Of a stretch of 64,000 nucleotides of DNA, positions 9,272-17,857 are shown one piece after another. The notes under the pieces were generated by a model, which saw only the letters and a program-made list of their open reading frames with translations, was not told the origin of the DNA and ran no database searches. The DNA comes from Nitrosarchaeum sp. (GTDB lineage Archaea; Thermoproteota; Nitrososphaeria; Nitrososphaerales; Nitrosopumilaceae), in the NCBI GenBank assembly GCA_021414105.1, contig JAIOPB010000034.1, positions 18,588 to 82,587 of the forward strand. The letters are read 5' to 3'. Position 1 is the stretch's first letter. Each line of letters opens with the position of its first letter. Made by a program: the position numbers and the translations under genes.

Positions 9272-9628
9272 ATGCAGTATTTTCAAGCTGTACAACAGGG
9301 AAAACAAAGAGCTAGTAAGTCACAAATGAAAATGTTTGAAGTTGCAGGATTTGGAATGTTAACATTAACTACAAAAAAAATTGATGGTAAATTTCATCCA
9401 GTTGGAGAAGAAGATTTTGTTGCAGTAATTAATTCGCCTGATGGATATGTTGCCATATTAGCAGACAAAGATGGATTTACAAAGGCTCAATCAAAGTCAC
9501 TAGAAAAAAAAGAGGCATTATCAATTTATAAGAAATTAAGAGATTCTGGAATTCCAGAATACCCTGAAAAAGATATTCAGATTTGGTCAGAGCGACGTCC
9601 AACTGTACAAAACGAAATTTCTGAGTAA
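9272..9628 (+). CDS. Conserved hypothetical protein
   Basis: A 118-residue, soluble, basic protein. The middle ('GFGMLTLTTKKIDGKFHPVGEEDFVAVI') looks like short beta strands, and the end ('LEKKEALSIYKKLRDSG') is helical. No catalytic or metal-binding motif is visible and I do not recognise the family. It is convergent with pyrH; the two stops abut. Divergent from the LEA-like gene upstream. Confidence 0.5.
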   Translation: MQYFQAVQQGKQRASKSQMKMFEVAGFGMLTLTTKKIDGKFHPVGEEDFVAVINSPDGYVAILADKDGFTKAQSKSLEKKEALSIYKKLRDSGIPEYPEKDIQIWSERRPTVQNEISE

Positions 9629-10312
9629 TTATTTTGAGGGTAGAACTATTTCAGTTCCTACATCTACACCTTTGATTGCTTTTTCAAGTGTTTTGATATC
9701 GGCTTTTAGTATTCGTGTCTTTATTTTAGAGCGTTCAATAATTTTCAGAGCTACTATATCCATCAAATCATAACCTCCTGCAAGAGAATCTTCATGAACT
9801 AGCATATTTCTTAAATTCTTGAGTTCAATTCGTTTGAATTTTTTTGCATTTTTGAATTTGTTAGGATCCATATCATAAACACCATCAACATCTGTGGCAT
9901 TGAGAAATTGTTCTGCATTGATTTTTTCAGCAATAAGGGCTGCAGTTCCATTGGTACTTTGTCCAGGATGTAAACCACCTGTAACTACAATCAAACCATC
10001 ATCTACTGCATGTCTTACTTCTTGTAATGTTGTTGGTGGATGAGAATATGCTTTATTTTTTAGAGCATAAATCAAGAGTTTTGCATTTAGTCTAGAGATT
10101 TCGATTCCAAGTTCATCCAGTGTAGACTCATCAGCTCCTGAAGATCTTGCATGAGCAATGTAATGTCTGGCAATATGTCCACCACCTGCAATAATTATTG
10201 GTTGGCATATTTTACTAATCTTGACCAGAAATGAGGCGTAATCTTTTAGCATTTTTGCATTATCCATACCAAAAATTCGTCCTGAAAGTTTTATGACGAT
10301 TCTTTTTTTCAT
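9629..10312 (-). CDS. pyrH: UMP kinase (archaeal type)
   Basis: A 227-residue amino-acid-kinase-fold enzyme that phosphorylates UMP to UDP. It shows '[11 protein letters not shown]' at the N-terminus for ATP binding, '[14 protein letters not shown]' (~38-51) and the archaeal UMP-kinase segment '[23 protein letters not shown]' near 109-131. '[21 protein letters not shown]' (~140) is the usual nucleotide-binding loop. Its ATG shares one base with the TAA of the HD-domain gene upstream, so pyrH, the HD protein and tmk form one operon for nucleotide metabolism. Confidence 0.92.
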   Translation of the reverse strand: MKKRIVIKLSGRIFGMDNAKMLKDYASFLVKISKICQPIIIAGGGHIARHYIAHARSSGADESTLDELGIEISRLNAKLLIYALKNKAYSHPPTTLQEVRHAVDDGLIVVTGGLHPGQSTNGTAALIAEKINAEQFLNATDVDGVYDMDPNKFKNAKKFKRIELKNLRNMLVHEDSLAGGYDLMDIVALKIIERSKIKTRILKADIKTLEKAIKGVDVGTEIVLPSK

Positions 10313-11547
10313 TATTTTAAACCACCAAGGATTGATTTTGCGGCAATTTCAACTTTTTTTCTGTTCTTTTGATGTGTGTATATTCTAAGAATATTCATAA
10401 AACCAGATATTGCTGAAACTACAGGAATTTGTGATATAGGCATCTCTTGGGCAGTTGACTTGCCATTCTCTGTTGTAATCAAAATGATATATTTTGATTC
10501 ATTTTTTGATGGCGCAAGTGGAATTGATGGAGTAACAGAGCTATCAACAAAAATTTCACTTTCATCAACTTGAGATTTTTTTGATATGGATGTTCTTAGC
10601 TCGTTAGTTCTAGCTTTTCCCAAATTAGTTCTGCTAGTTAAAATTCGTTCAAATACACATTTTAACAATTTTCTGTTTTGATAATCTTCAGCAAATTGTC
10701 TAGCACGTTTTAGTTTAGATGATTTTGATGAAATAAGTGTGGATAGTACGTATTCGTCTGTAAGTTTTACATATTCATTAATGTTAAAAGAGGTAAAACC
10801 AAACTCATCATCAGATAATCGTAATGCCTCTAAAAGCATAACTTCGGCGGCTCTTACTGTTTTATGAAAATACACTGCTTTGAACATTTGATAACGAGAA
10901 TGCATCATAGATTCAAAAGAGTATAGTGCTGATCTTTCTAGAGCGAGTTTTTTCTGATGTACATCGAGGGATTGTGTTATTCTTTTGTGATCAATTTGGG
11001 CATGTTCTGCACCAGTAAAGTAACCATCCCTTAACAAGTAATCCATCATATCAGCACTTAATGCTCCTGAAATGATTTCATTCATGTATTGCAATTTCGA
11101 ATCACCAAAAGCTACTTTTGTGATAAGTTTTTTGTCATACCCATTTTTTGACAAGCTATCACCAATTTCAGATTTTAAAATAATTTCTTTACCAAAATCT
11201 TCATGTGAGAATTTCTTTTGCTGTATAATCTCCTCAAAAAGATGTGAAAAAGGTCCATGACCTATATCGTGTAAAAGTCCTGCAAGTCTCAAAACTTCTA
11301 TGTCATGTGATTTTAAAATTCCTTTTTCATTTAAAGCCTGACCAGATTGACTTGCAATGTGCATAACACCCAAAGAATGCTCAAATCTAGTATGTTGTGC
11401 TGCAGGATATGTCAAATGAGCGCCAGAAAGTTGACGTATTCGCCTTAGTCTTTGAAATATAGGAGTATCAATTATTTTTAGTTCATGATCATAAACGCGA
11501 ATAAAATCGTGTATTGGATCAACTATATCTAGATAATTTTTTTTCAT
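10312..11547 (-). CDS. HD-domain phosphohydrolase (dNTPase-like)
   Basis: A 411-residue HD protein, probably a deoxynucleotide triphosphohydrolase or a related phosphohydrolase (SAMHD1/YwfO-like). Metal ligands are visible: H52/H57 in [11 protein letters not shown]93-D94 in '[12 protein letters not shown]', and a later Asp in '[12 protein letters not shown]' near 165. The opening '[20 protein letters not shown]' is typical of this subfamily. It lies between tmk (4-base overlap) and pyrH (1-base overlap), which supports a role in balancing nucleotide pools. The C-terminal ~90 residues are less conserved in appearance. Confidence 0.8.
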   Translation of the reverse strand: MKKNYLDIVDPIHDFIRVYDHELKIIDTPIFQRLRRIRQLSGAHLTYPAAQHTRFEHSLGVMHIASQSGQALNEKGILKSHDIEVLRLAGLLHDIGHGPFSHLFEEIIQQKKFSHEDFGKEIILKSEIGDSLSKNGYDKKLITKVAFGDSKLQYMNEIISGALSADMMDYLLRDGYFTGAEHAQIDHKRITQSLDVHQKKLALERSALYSFESMMHSRYQMFKAVYFHKTVRAAEVMLLEALRLSDDEFGFTSFNINEYVKLTDEYVLSTLISSKSSKLKRARQFAEDYQNRKLLKCVFERILTSRTNLGKARTNELRTSISKKSQVDESEIFVDSSVTPSIPLAPSKNESKYIILITTENGKSTAQEMPISQIPVVSAISGFMNILRIYTHQKNRKKVEIAAKSILGGLK

Positions 11548-12125
11548 ATGCCTATTTTCTTTGTAAATACTTTTAGAATATCTTTATGAACTTCTTGTTT
11601 TGGTTTTGATGCATCAATAATTTGCCAATGTTGATTCTTTGCGATAGTTCTATAAATTTTAGATATTTTTCTCAGGAATTCTTCATTTTTTTCAAATTTA
11701 TCTCTATTAGTTTTTTTCCTACTAAATGATTCTCTTTGAGTTACGTCTAGTAAAATTACAAGATCAGCCTTTGGAAGTCCGGCATCTAAATTTTCTAACC
11801 ATTCACGTTTCATTCCGTTTGCTAAACCATAGATTAGATTAGATTGGTAGTAACGATTCATTATCAAAACAGAATTTTTTGATTTGGCTACTAAGATTTC
11901 ATTTAGTTTTTCCCATCTATTTGCAGCTAAAAGACAGTGAATCACTTGGGGAGGAAATTTTCTCTTACCATTAAGATATTTTGCAATTTCTTTTCCAATA
12001 GGTGTCTTATAATCAGGAAAGCTAAAGGTAGCAGTCTTAATTTGTCTTTGTTTTAATGCTTTTGCCAATAATGCAGTTTGAGTTTTCTTTCCTGCTTGAT
12101 CTCCACCCTCAATAACAATTATCAT
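11544..12125 (-). CDS. tmk: Thymidylate kinase
   Basis: A 193-residue P-loop kinase that makes dTDP from dTMP. The P-loop is EGGDQAGKKTQ (6-16). The dTMP-binding region 'LIMNRYYQSNLIYGLANGM' has N-R-Y where most enzymes have D-R-Y. 'LVILLDVTQRESFSRKK' (~127-143) holds the LID region. First gene of the tmk/HD/pyrH operon. The Asn replacing the usual Asp of DRY is worth noting but may be lineage-typical. Confidence 0.88.
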   Translation of the reverse strand: MIIVIEGGDQAGKKTQTALLAKALKQRQIKTATFSFPDYKTPIGKEIAKYLNGKRKFPPQVIHCLLAANRWEKLNEILVAKSKNSVLIMNRYYQSNLIYGLANGMKREWLENLDAGLPKADLVILLDVTQRESFSRKKTNRDKFEKNEEFLRKISKIYRTIAKNQHWQIIDASKPKQEVHKDILKVFTKKIGI

Positions 12126-12240
12126 AAGTTACAAAACCAGAGAAATTAATTGATTAAAAATCTATCAAGGTTTAGACTACGCTGGTGTGCATATATCACG
12201 CAAATTCGCTAAAAAATTTCAAGAATTAACATAATTTTTA

Positions 12241-12328
12241 CAAGATTCTAGGACATACAGAAATTAGACAGATTGAATTCTAATTTACTCACATAATCAA
12301 ATGTAAAGCCGTATATCCTAGATTCTTG
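12241..12328. repeat. Imperfect inverted repeat upstream of the permease gene
   Basis: The left arm at 12241-12258 (CAAGATTCTAGGACATAC) and the right arm at 12311-12328 (GTATATCCTAGATTCTTG) are reverse complements at 16 of 18 positions, separated by 52 bases. The right arm contains the likely TATA element. The rest of the 220 bp gap between tmk and the permease contains no gene that I can support. Confidence 0.5.
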
Positions 12329-12345
12329 TCGACTCGACAGATTCA
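12309..12345 (+). promoter_or_regulatory. Promoter and candidate operator of the APC-Usp permease
   Basis: A GTATAT element at 12311-12316 lies 30-35 bases before the ATG. A perfect palindrome with a one-base centre, TGTCGA-C-TCGACA (12327-12339), sits between the TATA element and the start codon, where a bound repressor would block initiation. Confidence 0.45.
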
Positions 12346-14685
12346 ATGGCTGAAATTCCATCGTCAGGTCTTGTACGTAGTTTATCCCTCATTGATATTG
12401 TCATGGTAGGGATTGCAGCCATGATTGGTGGAGCTATATTCGTATTGGTTGGTCCAGCGATGGATGAGGCAGGACCAGCACTTATGATCGTGTTTTTAGT
12501 CAATGGTGTAATCACATTATTTACCGCCATGACTTATGCAGAACTTGGTTCTGCACTTCCAGAAGCTGGAGGTGGCTATGGTTGGATTAGACAAGGGTTA
12601 CCAAGACCAAATGCATTCATCAGTGGATGGATGGCGTGGTTTGCACATATGATAGCAGGAAGTCTTTATGCAGTAGGCTTTGGTGCGTTTCTTGCCCATT
12701 TGCTTACCATAATGAACATAGTAGTCTTTGAAGGATTAGACAAAATAATTGCAGTACTAGCAGTGGTGCTTTTTACTTACATTAATGTCAAGGGAGCATC
12801 TGATACTGGCAAAGTTGGAAGTGCAATTACATTTTTACAGTTAGCAATTATCGGTGTTCTTATAATTGCAGGTTTGTATGCAGTTAGTTTTACCAATCAT
12901 GATTGGCCTGACAACTTTCAGGATTTTTTCCCAAAGGGTAGCATTGGAATTATTATTGCGATGGGTTTGACGTTTATTGCTTTTGAAGGATATGAGATAA
13001 TTGTTCAAACAGGTGAGGAGGTAAAAAATCCAAAACGAAATATTCCACGAGCAATTTTTATTTCATTAGCAGTAGTTGTTGTGCTGTATATTGTTTTTAC
13101 ATTTGCATTCATTGGTGGTCTGAATCCATCTCAAACTGGAGAAGATCCTTGGAAATTCATTGGAGGACATAAAGAGCTTGGAATCATAGAAGGTGCAAAG
13201 TTTCTTTTACCGTTTGGTGCTTTGATAGTACTTGTTGGAGGTATCGTATCTACATTATCTGCATTAAATGCAACTACATTTTCATCTAGTCGTGTTGCAT
13301 TTGCAATGGGAAGACATTACACTTTACCTGTAGAATTTAGCACACTACACAAAAAATATCATACACCACACTATGCAACAATAGCATCCGGAGTAATAAT
13401 GATAATAGTGGCATTACTGTTACCGCTTGAGCAAATCGCACTGGCTGCAAGTGTTATGTTTCTTTTTCTTTTTACTCAGGTAAATATTGCTGCCATAACA
13501 ATTCGTCGATTATACGGACACAAACTAGACTATGGGTTTAAGATGCCTTTTTTCCCTGTTTTGCCTTTAATTGGAATATTTACCAAAATTGGACTTGCGA
13601 TATATCTTTTGATCTATAATCCGCTAAGCTGGCTGATTGCAATTATTTGGATATTGATAGGTTTTTCAATTTACAAAATATACTCTGTTAAAAAAGAAAT
13701 TGAGCACCATGCCCCTCTAGTTGTTAGCGAGGGTCCAAAAGAAAGAAAGGATTATCGAATAATGGTTGTTTTTGATCAACACTCTGCAAAATTTGCCAAA
13801 ATAGCATCAGCTATTGCACAACAAAAGGATGGGGAAGTCTCATTTTTGAATATAGTGACAATTCCTACACAGTTACCGCTTACAGTAGCTCAAAAATTCA
13901 ATGAGCCTGCAATGAGATCATTTGATGAATTAAAAAAAGAAGCATGGTCAGTCCCATGCAGATACCTTATACGATTAACACATGATACTACGGAAGCCAT
14001 TCTTGCAACCGTAGAGCAACAAGGAGTTAATTTACTAATCATGGATTTTCACAGTCTGAAAAATAATAGAAAATTACTCTCACTTACTACATGTGATATT
14101 ATGGGAGTACATATGGGAGAAAATTTTCATACCGAATTATCCAACATTGTTGTTTCATATGACAAAGGGAGACATTCCAACATGGGATTGGAAATCTCAG
14201 ACATACTAGCCAAATCACTAAATAGCAAAATCAGAATAGTTCGGGGAGTAACAGGTTCCCCCGAGGAAGAGAGAGATATTTTGGCAAAACTTAACGAGCG
14301 AATGTTTGATCTAGATATAAAAAAAATTCCAATACACAAAATACCTTCAAGAAAAGAAAATGTGATGCGAGATTTGTTAGCACATTTTAACAGCACCATA
14401 CCAGAGATAATTATAATGGGTGCTGGAAATCAATCTGATCAAGCATTTAGTCCAAAAACAATGGAAATTATTGAAAAAACAAAGACAACCATTTTTGTGA
14501 TTAGAGATTCTAGATTATCCTCAATCCAAACTAGATATTTTTGGGATAAAATTGCCCCAAGAATAAGGGAGAATAAATTTGCATATAGAATGTATCTGGA
14601 TTTATTACGATTATTATATTTCATCAGAACGAAAAAACATACTATGGAATCTGATGATGATTATTTTATATCAAAAAGAAAATAA
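12346..14685 (+). CDS. APC-family amino-acid permease with C-terminal Usp-like domains
   Basis: A 779-residue fusion. Residues ~1-440 are an amino acid-polyamine-organocation transporter with about 12 helices; 'AMIGGAIFVLVGPAMDEAGPA' is the APC consensus helix 1 with its unwound glycine stretch. From ~460 ('KDYRIMVVFDQHSAKFAKIASAIA') a cytoplasmic universal-stress-protein-like region begins. It appears to contain two Usp repeats, the second opening at 'LSNIVVSYDKGRHSNMGLEIS' (~600). Such fusions are known in archaea (AF-type CAT transporters), where the Usp part is thought to sense nucleotides. Substrate unknown. Monocistronic by layout. Confidence 0.85.
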   Translation: MAEIPSSGLVRSLSLIDIVMVGIAAMIGGAIFVLVGPAMDEAGPALMIVFLVNGVITLFTAMTYAELGSALPEAGGGYGWIRQGLPRPNAFISGWMAWFAHMIAGSLYAVGFGAFLAHLLTIMNIVVFEGLDKIIAVLAVVLFTYINVKGASDTGKVGSAITFLQLAIIGVLIIAGLYAVSFTNHDWPDNFQDFFPKGSIGIIIAMGLTFIAFEGYEIIVQTGEEVKNPKRNIPRAIFISLAVVVVLYIVFTFAFIGGLNPSQTGEDPWKFIGGHKELGIIEGAKFLLPFGALIVLVGGIVSTLSALNATTFSSSRVAFAMGRHYTLPVEFSTLHKKYHTPHYATIASGVIMIIVALLLPLEQIALAASVMFLFLFTQVNIAAITIRRLYGHKLDYGFKMPFFPVLPLIGIFTKIGLAIYLLIYNPLSWLIAIIWILIGFSIYKIYSVKKEIEHHAPLVVSEGPKERKDYRIMVVFDQHSAKFAKIASAIAQQKDGEVSFLNIVTIPTQLPLTVAQKFNEPAMRSFDELKKEAWSVPCRYLIRLTHDTTEAILATVEQQGVNLLIMDFHSLKNNRKLLSLTTCDIMGVHMGENFHTELSNIVVSYDKGRHSNMGLEISDILAKSLNSKIRIVRGVTGSPEEERDILAKLNERMFDLDIKKIPIHKIPSRKENVMRDLLAHFNSTIPEIIIMGAGNQSDQAFSPKTMEIIEKTKTTIFVIRDSRLSSIQTRYFWDKIAPRIRENKFAYRMYLDLLRLLYFIRTKKHTMESDDDYFISKRK

Positions 14686-14820
14686 TGTGGAGTTGACAAA
14701 AGGAAAACATACAGGATTTATTTTGATATAATTAGACTCCTGAGAACCATGTAGAATTAGATCACATAACAAAAAGAAGGAAATGAAACAAGACATATTC
14801 TCGCCAGTGTTTAGCTATCA

Positions 14821-14855
14821 AGGTTTATAACCAAAAATTAAGCACATATCTCAAA
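14821..14855 (+). promoter_or_regulatory. Promoter of the small heat-shock protein gene
   Basis: TTTATAA at 14824-14830 lies 26-32 bases before the ATG, giving a probable leaderless transcript. The other ~135 bases between the permease and this promoter show no gene or clear repeat. Confidence 0.5.
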
Positions 14856-15242
14856 ATGGGACTAGTAAAATCCATGGCAAAAGAAATGATAAAAGAGATC
14901 GGGAACAAATCAAGAGAATTTTATGAGTTTGTTTTACCGCCTGTAGATATGTATCTAGATAATGAAAAACTAACATTATTAATTGACTTGCCAGGATTTG
15001 CAAAAAAAGATATCAAATTATCACTTGATGGAAATATTCTCTCCATTCAGGCATGTAAAGAAATTTCTGATGAAAAAAATCAAAACATTATCTGCAATCA
15101 AAGACCCAACATCATAGATAAGAAAATTAGACTACCAATTGATCTTAGAGAAGAGCAAGTAAGTTCTGCAAAATATGAACATGGTGTGCTAACAGTTACA
15201 ATTCCTGTTAAAAAACATGGAAAAGATATTTCAATAGAATAA
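14856..15242 (+). CDS. Small heat-shock protein (Hsp20/alpha-crystallin)
   Basis: A 128-residue sHsp, an ATP-independent holdase that keeps unfolded proteins soluble. The alpha-crystallin domain starts near residue 30 ('PVDMYLDNEKLTLLIDLPGF' then 'KKDIKLSLDGNILSIQA') and ends with the typical 'EHGVLTVTIPVKK' near 107-119, followed by a short tail. The N-terminal arm is short. It is convergent with the ABC1-kinase gene: its stop abuts that gene's stop. Confidence 0.9.
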   Translation: MGLVKSMAKEMIKEIGNKSREFYEFVLPPVDMYLDNEKLTLLIDLPGFAKKDIKLSLDGNILSIQACKEISDEKNQNIICNQRPNIIDKKIRLPIDLREEQVSSAKYEHGVLTVTIPVKKHGKDISIE

Positions 15243-16793
15243 TCAACGCTTTCTGAAAATTGTAAAGATACTCATTATTATCAGAGCACCTATCATTCCA
15301 GTAATTCCCAGTGATTCATTAGATGTATACAAAACAGTAGAACCTACAAATATTGCAGATGAAAGAATACTTCCAGAAAGTAAAATATTAGATTTTGGTT
15401 TAGCGTTTAAGAGTTGAATTGACCTGCTTTCATCAATAAATTTTTTGAGTTCTGGCGCAATTGAGATAGTAGCGTCAATTGATTTTGCAAATCTTTGAAA
15501 AGAATATTTTAGTTCTTCGATGTATGCATCTTTGATCAAATGTTCTTCTTCTAAAATTTCTCTTAGTACTTTGACAAATTTAAAATCAACCTTATGCGTT
15601 TTGTAGATTCCTTCTATGATTGATGCCATTCTCATGTACAATGCTAGATTCTTTGGAAGAACAAATGGGAATTTACTCATTGTTTTGTTTGCAAGTTCCA
15701 TCAAACTTTGTACTTCCATTTCGTCTGGTTTTTTTCCATGCATTGCACGAACAGCCAGTTCTATTCCCTTCTCAATTACTGATCGGTTAAAATCAGGAGT
15801 TAACATTCCAAGGTCAGCCATTGCATTTACGGTTCTTGGAGGATCTTTCTCAACTAAGGCAAGATAAAGTCTGATTAGTCTTAGTCTAGTTTCATTGTCT
15901 AATCGTCCAACCATTCCATAATCATAAAGAATGAGTTTTCCATCGTCAGTTACTGAAATATTTCCAGGATGAGGATCTGCGTGAAATAGTGAATGGCGCA
16001 AAAGCATGGTGAAAAAGACCTTGTGAACATCAACTACTAGTTTCTGCCTATCAATTCCCTTCTCATCAAGTGCTTCTATATTGGTTATTTTGATGCCAGG
16101 AATGTATTCCATAGTAAGTACGTTTTTTGAAGAATAATCATCATAAACTGAAGGAATGAATATGTTGCTTTTTTTCATATTATGTTTAATTTTTTTGAGA
16201 TTTGCCGATTCAATGGTGTAATCCATCTCCTCATGAATTGTTTCAATAAATTGAGAAAGCATTGCTCTTGCAGAAAAACGCAAGTTTGGATCTACAAATC
16301 TTAATGCCATTGGAAGAATTTTTTTTAAGACTTTGAGATCCTCTTCAACAACTTTTTCAATACCAGGTCTTTTTACTTTAACAACAATTTCTTGGTCAGA
16401 GATTCTTCCACGATAAACCTGACCTAAAGATGCGCCAGAAAGAGGATTCGGATCCAGGCTGTCAAATTTTTCACTAATTGGTCCTATATCATTTTCTATT
16501 ATGGGTTTTACCTGATCAAATGGAGCTGCTGGAACATTGTCTTGCAGTTTAGCAAGTTCTTCCAAGTATGGTTGTGGCAAAATATCAGCTCGTGATGAAA
16601 GCCATTGTCCTAATTTTATGTAAACAGGTCCTAATGAAATGAAAGTGTTTAGAACTTTACGTGCGTTCTTACGATATTTTTCTAAATCAATATCTTTGCC
16701 CTCTTTTTTTACCCATTTTCTTCTATCTTTTCGTAATGCCAAAATTGAAGGAAGTAGTTTAATGAAAATTTTAATTGTTCTTGCAGTAGACAT
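15243..16793 (-). CDS. ABC1/UbiB (AarF) family atypical kinase
   Basis: A 516-residue UbiB-like protein, a kinase-fold ATPase linked in other organisms to membrane lipid or quinone metabolism. Family hallmarks: the KxGQ motif at 60-63 in YIKLGQWLSSRAD, the altered P-loop 'PLSGASLGQVYRGR' (117-130), Lys in 'EIVVKVKRPG', the ExD-like 'EEMDYTIES', 'HADPHPGNI' and 'LYDYGMVG' (DYG replacing DFG). The last ~45 residues hold two membrane helices. It overlaps no gene but follows a 133-aa gene by two bases, so both are likely in one operon. Confidence 0.9.
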   Translation of the reverse strand: MSTARTIKIFIKLLPSILALRKDRRKWVKKEGKDIDLEKYRKNARKVLNTFISLGPVYIKLGQWLSSRADILPQPYLEELAKLQDNVPAAPFDQVKPIIENDIGPISEKFDSLDPNPLSGASLGQVYRGRISDQEIVVKVKRPGIEKVVEEDLKVLKKILPMALRFVDPNLRFSARAMLSQFIETIHEEMDYTIESANLKKIKHNMKKSNIFIPSVYDDYSSKNVLTMEYIPGIKITNIEALDEKGIDRQKLVVDVHKVFFTMLLRHSLFHADPHPGNISVTDDGKLILYDYGMVGRLDNETRLRLIRLYLALVEKDPPRTVNAMADLGMLTPDFNRSVIEKGIELAVRAMHGKKPDEMEVQSLMELANKTMSKFPFVLPKNLALYMRMASIIEGIYKTHKVDFKFVKVLREILEEEHLIKDAYIEELKYSFQRFAKSIDATISIAPELKKFIDESRSIQLLNAKPKSNILLSGSILSSAIFVGSTVLYTSNESLGITGMIGALIIMSIFTIFRKR

Positions 16794-16795
16794 GT

Positions 16796-17197
16796 TTACT
16801 CTAAATAATTTCTAATTTTTTTAGTTGCAACATATCCAACATATCCTGTAATAATAGAAGAAAGAAGAGTTGCAGATATGGTGGATTTTTTTGATTTGTT
16901 ATTATTTAGAAATTTTTTTGCAATTTCTGAACCACCTAAAATTGAACATGCTAATCCAATCAGAACTTCTGGAGCATCGTAAACTAAATGACCAAAAGGA
17001 TCTTTTCTAGGATCAATTCTATCAGTATGAACTAGAAATTTATCGTCATATTCTCTAATGTGTAAATTACCATATCGAAATTGTCTTTTTGCGCCATTTT
17101 TTTGTCCCAGTGTGGTTTCTTTTGCTTCTTCAAGCATAAATTCCCGTAATTCCTTTGGTACTTCAATTTCATCTCTTGGCATGAACGCAAGATCCAT
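16796..17197 (-). CDS. Hypothetical protein co-transcribed with the ABC1 kinase
   Basis: A 133-residue protein. The first ~80 residues are soluble and charged ('DEIEVPKELREFMLEEAKETTLG'). A stretch near 80-92 ('VLIGLACSILGG') and the region ~108-122 ('SATLLSSIITGYVGYVA') are hydrophobic enough to be membrane segments. I do not recognise it. Its stop lies two bases before the start of the ABC1-kinase gene, which suggests shared function at the membrane. Confidence 0.55.
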   Translation of the reverse strand: MDLAFMPRDEIEVPKELREFMLEEAKETTLGQKNGAKRQFRYGNLHIREYDDKFLVHTDRIDPRKDPFGHLVYDAPEVLIGLACSILGGSEIAKKFLNNNKSKKSTISATLLSSIITGYVGYVATKKIRNYLE

Positions 17198-17327
17198 TAT
17201 TTGCTTATAATCTTAGCCATGACAAAAATAGAAAATTAGTATCTTTTTCGTACTTGTTTAGTAAGAATTTATTTTTTGGATTTTAGTTCTTTTCTATGTA
17301 TATGAATTTAGGAATTACAAAAAAGAT

Positions 17328-17420
17328 TCAGAAAAGTGGTGTTGTTATGAATCCTACTATACATCCTGCTAGAAAGAGAAATGTACTTTTTGCCATACCT
17401 AATTCATATTGTCTCAACAT
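17328..17420 (-). CDS. Small single-pass membrane peptide (30 aa)
   Basis: ATG at 17420; a second in-frame ATG lies 8 codons later. One hydrophobic helix ('STFLFLAGCIVGFITTPLF') follows a short charged head. No family recognised. It sits alone in a 279 bp gap that otherwise shows only AT-rich sequence. Confidence is limited by the length. Confidence 0.35.
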   Translation of the reverse strand: MLRQYELGMAKSTFLFLAGCIVGFITTPLF

Positions 17421-17476
17421 AATCATATAACAATAATGCAAATATCCCAAAATAGGGAATCAGAAATTAGATGATG

Positions 17477-17809
17477 TTACGGTTTTGATTCTGTTGTAGA
17501 GAGTTTCTTTATTACTTGTTCAAGTTCTACTTTGTTATCATTAATTACATGTTTTAGCACTTCAATCTCTTGGTTTAGTTGTTCTAAATGGACATCATCA
17601 GAGTTGGCAACCTTAGCTTCCAATTCAGAAAGTAATTGTTGATTATATTGATTAATTTTTTCTAGTTCTTCTTTGTAATTTTGCAATTTTTCGTATGGGT
17701 TAGATTTTTCAATAATTTGAGCATAGTTTTGATTAGTAATATAACCAAAAGAAATTACAATGGTTCCTATAACCAATACAGTAATCAGTACAATAATAGG
17801 TAATCTCAT
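17477..17809 (-). CDS. Membrane-anchored coiled-coil protein
   Basis: A 110-residue protein with one N-terminal helix (about 4-26, 'IIVLITVLVIGTIVISFGYI') followed by a long charged heptad-like region (about 40-105) rich in L, E, K and Q. This is typical of a short membrane-tethered coiled coil facing one side. No enzymatic motif. It is on the same strand as the ABC system but separated from it by 48 bases, downstream. Confidence 0.55.
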   Translation of the reverse strand: MRLPIIVLITVLVIGTIVISFGYITNQNYAQIIEKSNPYEKLQNYKEELEKINQYNQQLLSELEAKVANSDDVHLEQLNQEIEVLKHVINDNKVELEQVIKKLSTTESKP

Positions 17810-17857
17810 TTTTTATCAGCTTTAGTTTTTTATTATTTCTAATTTAAAATTTGATTC

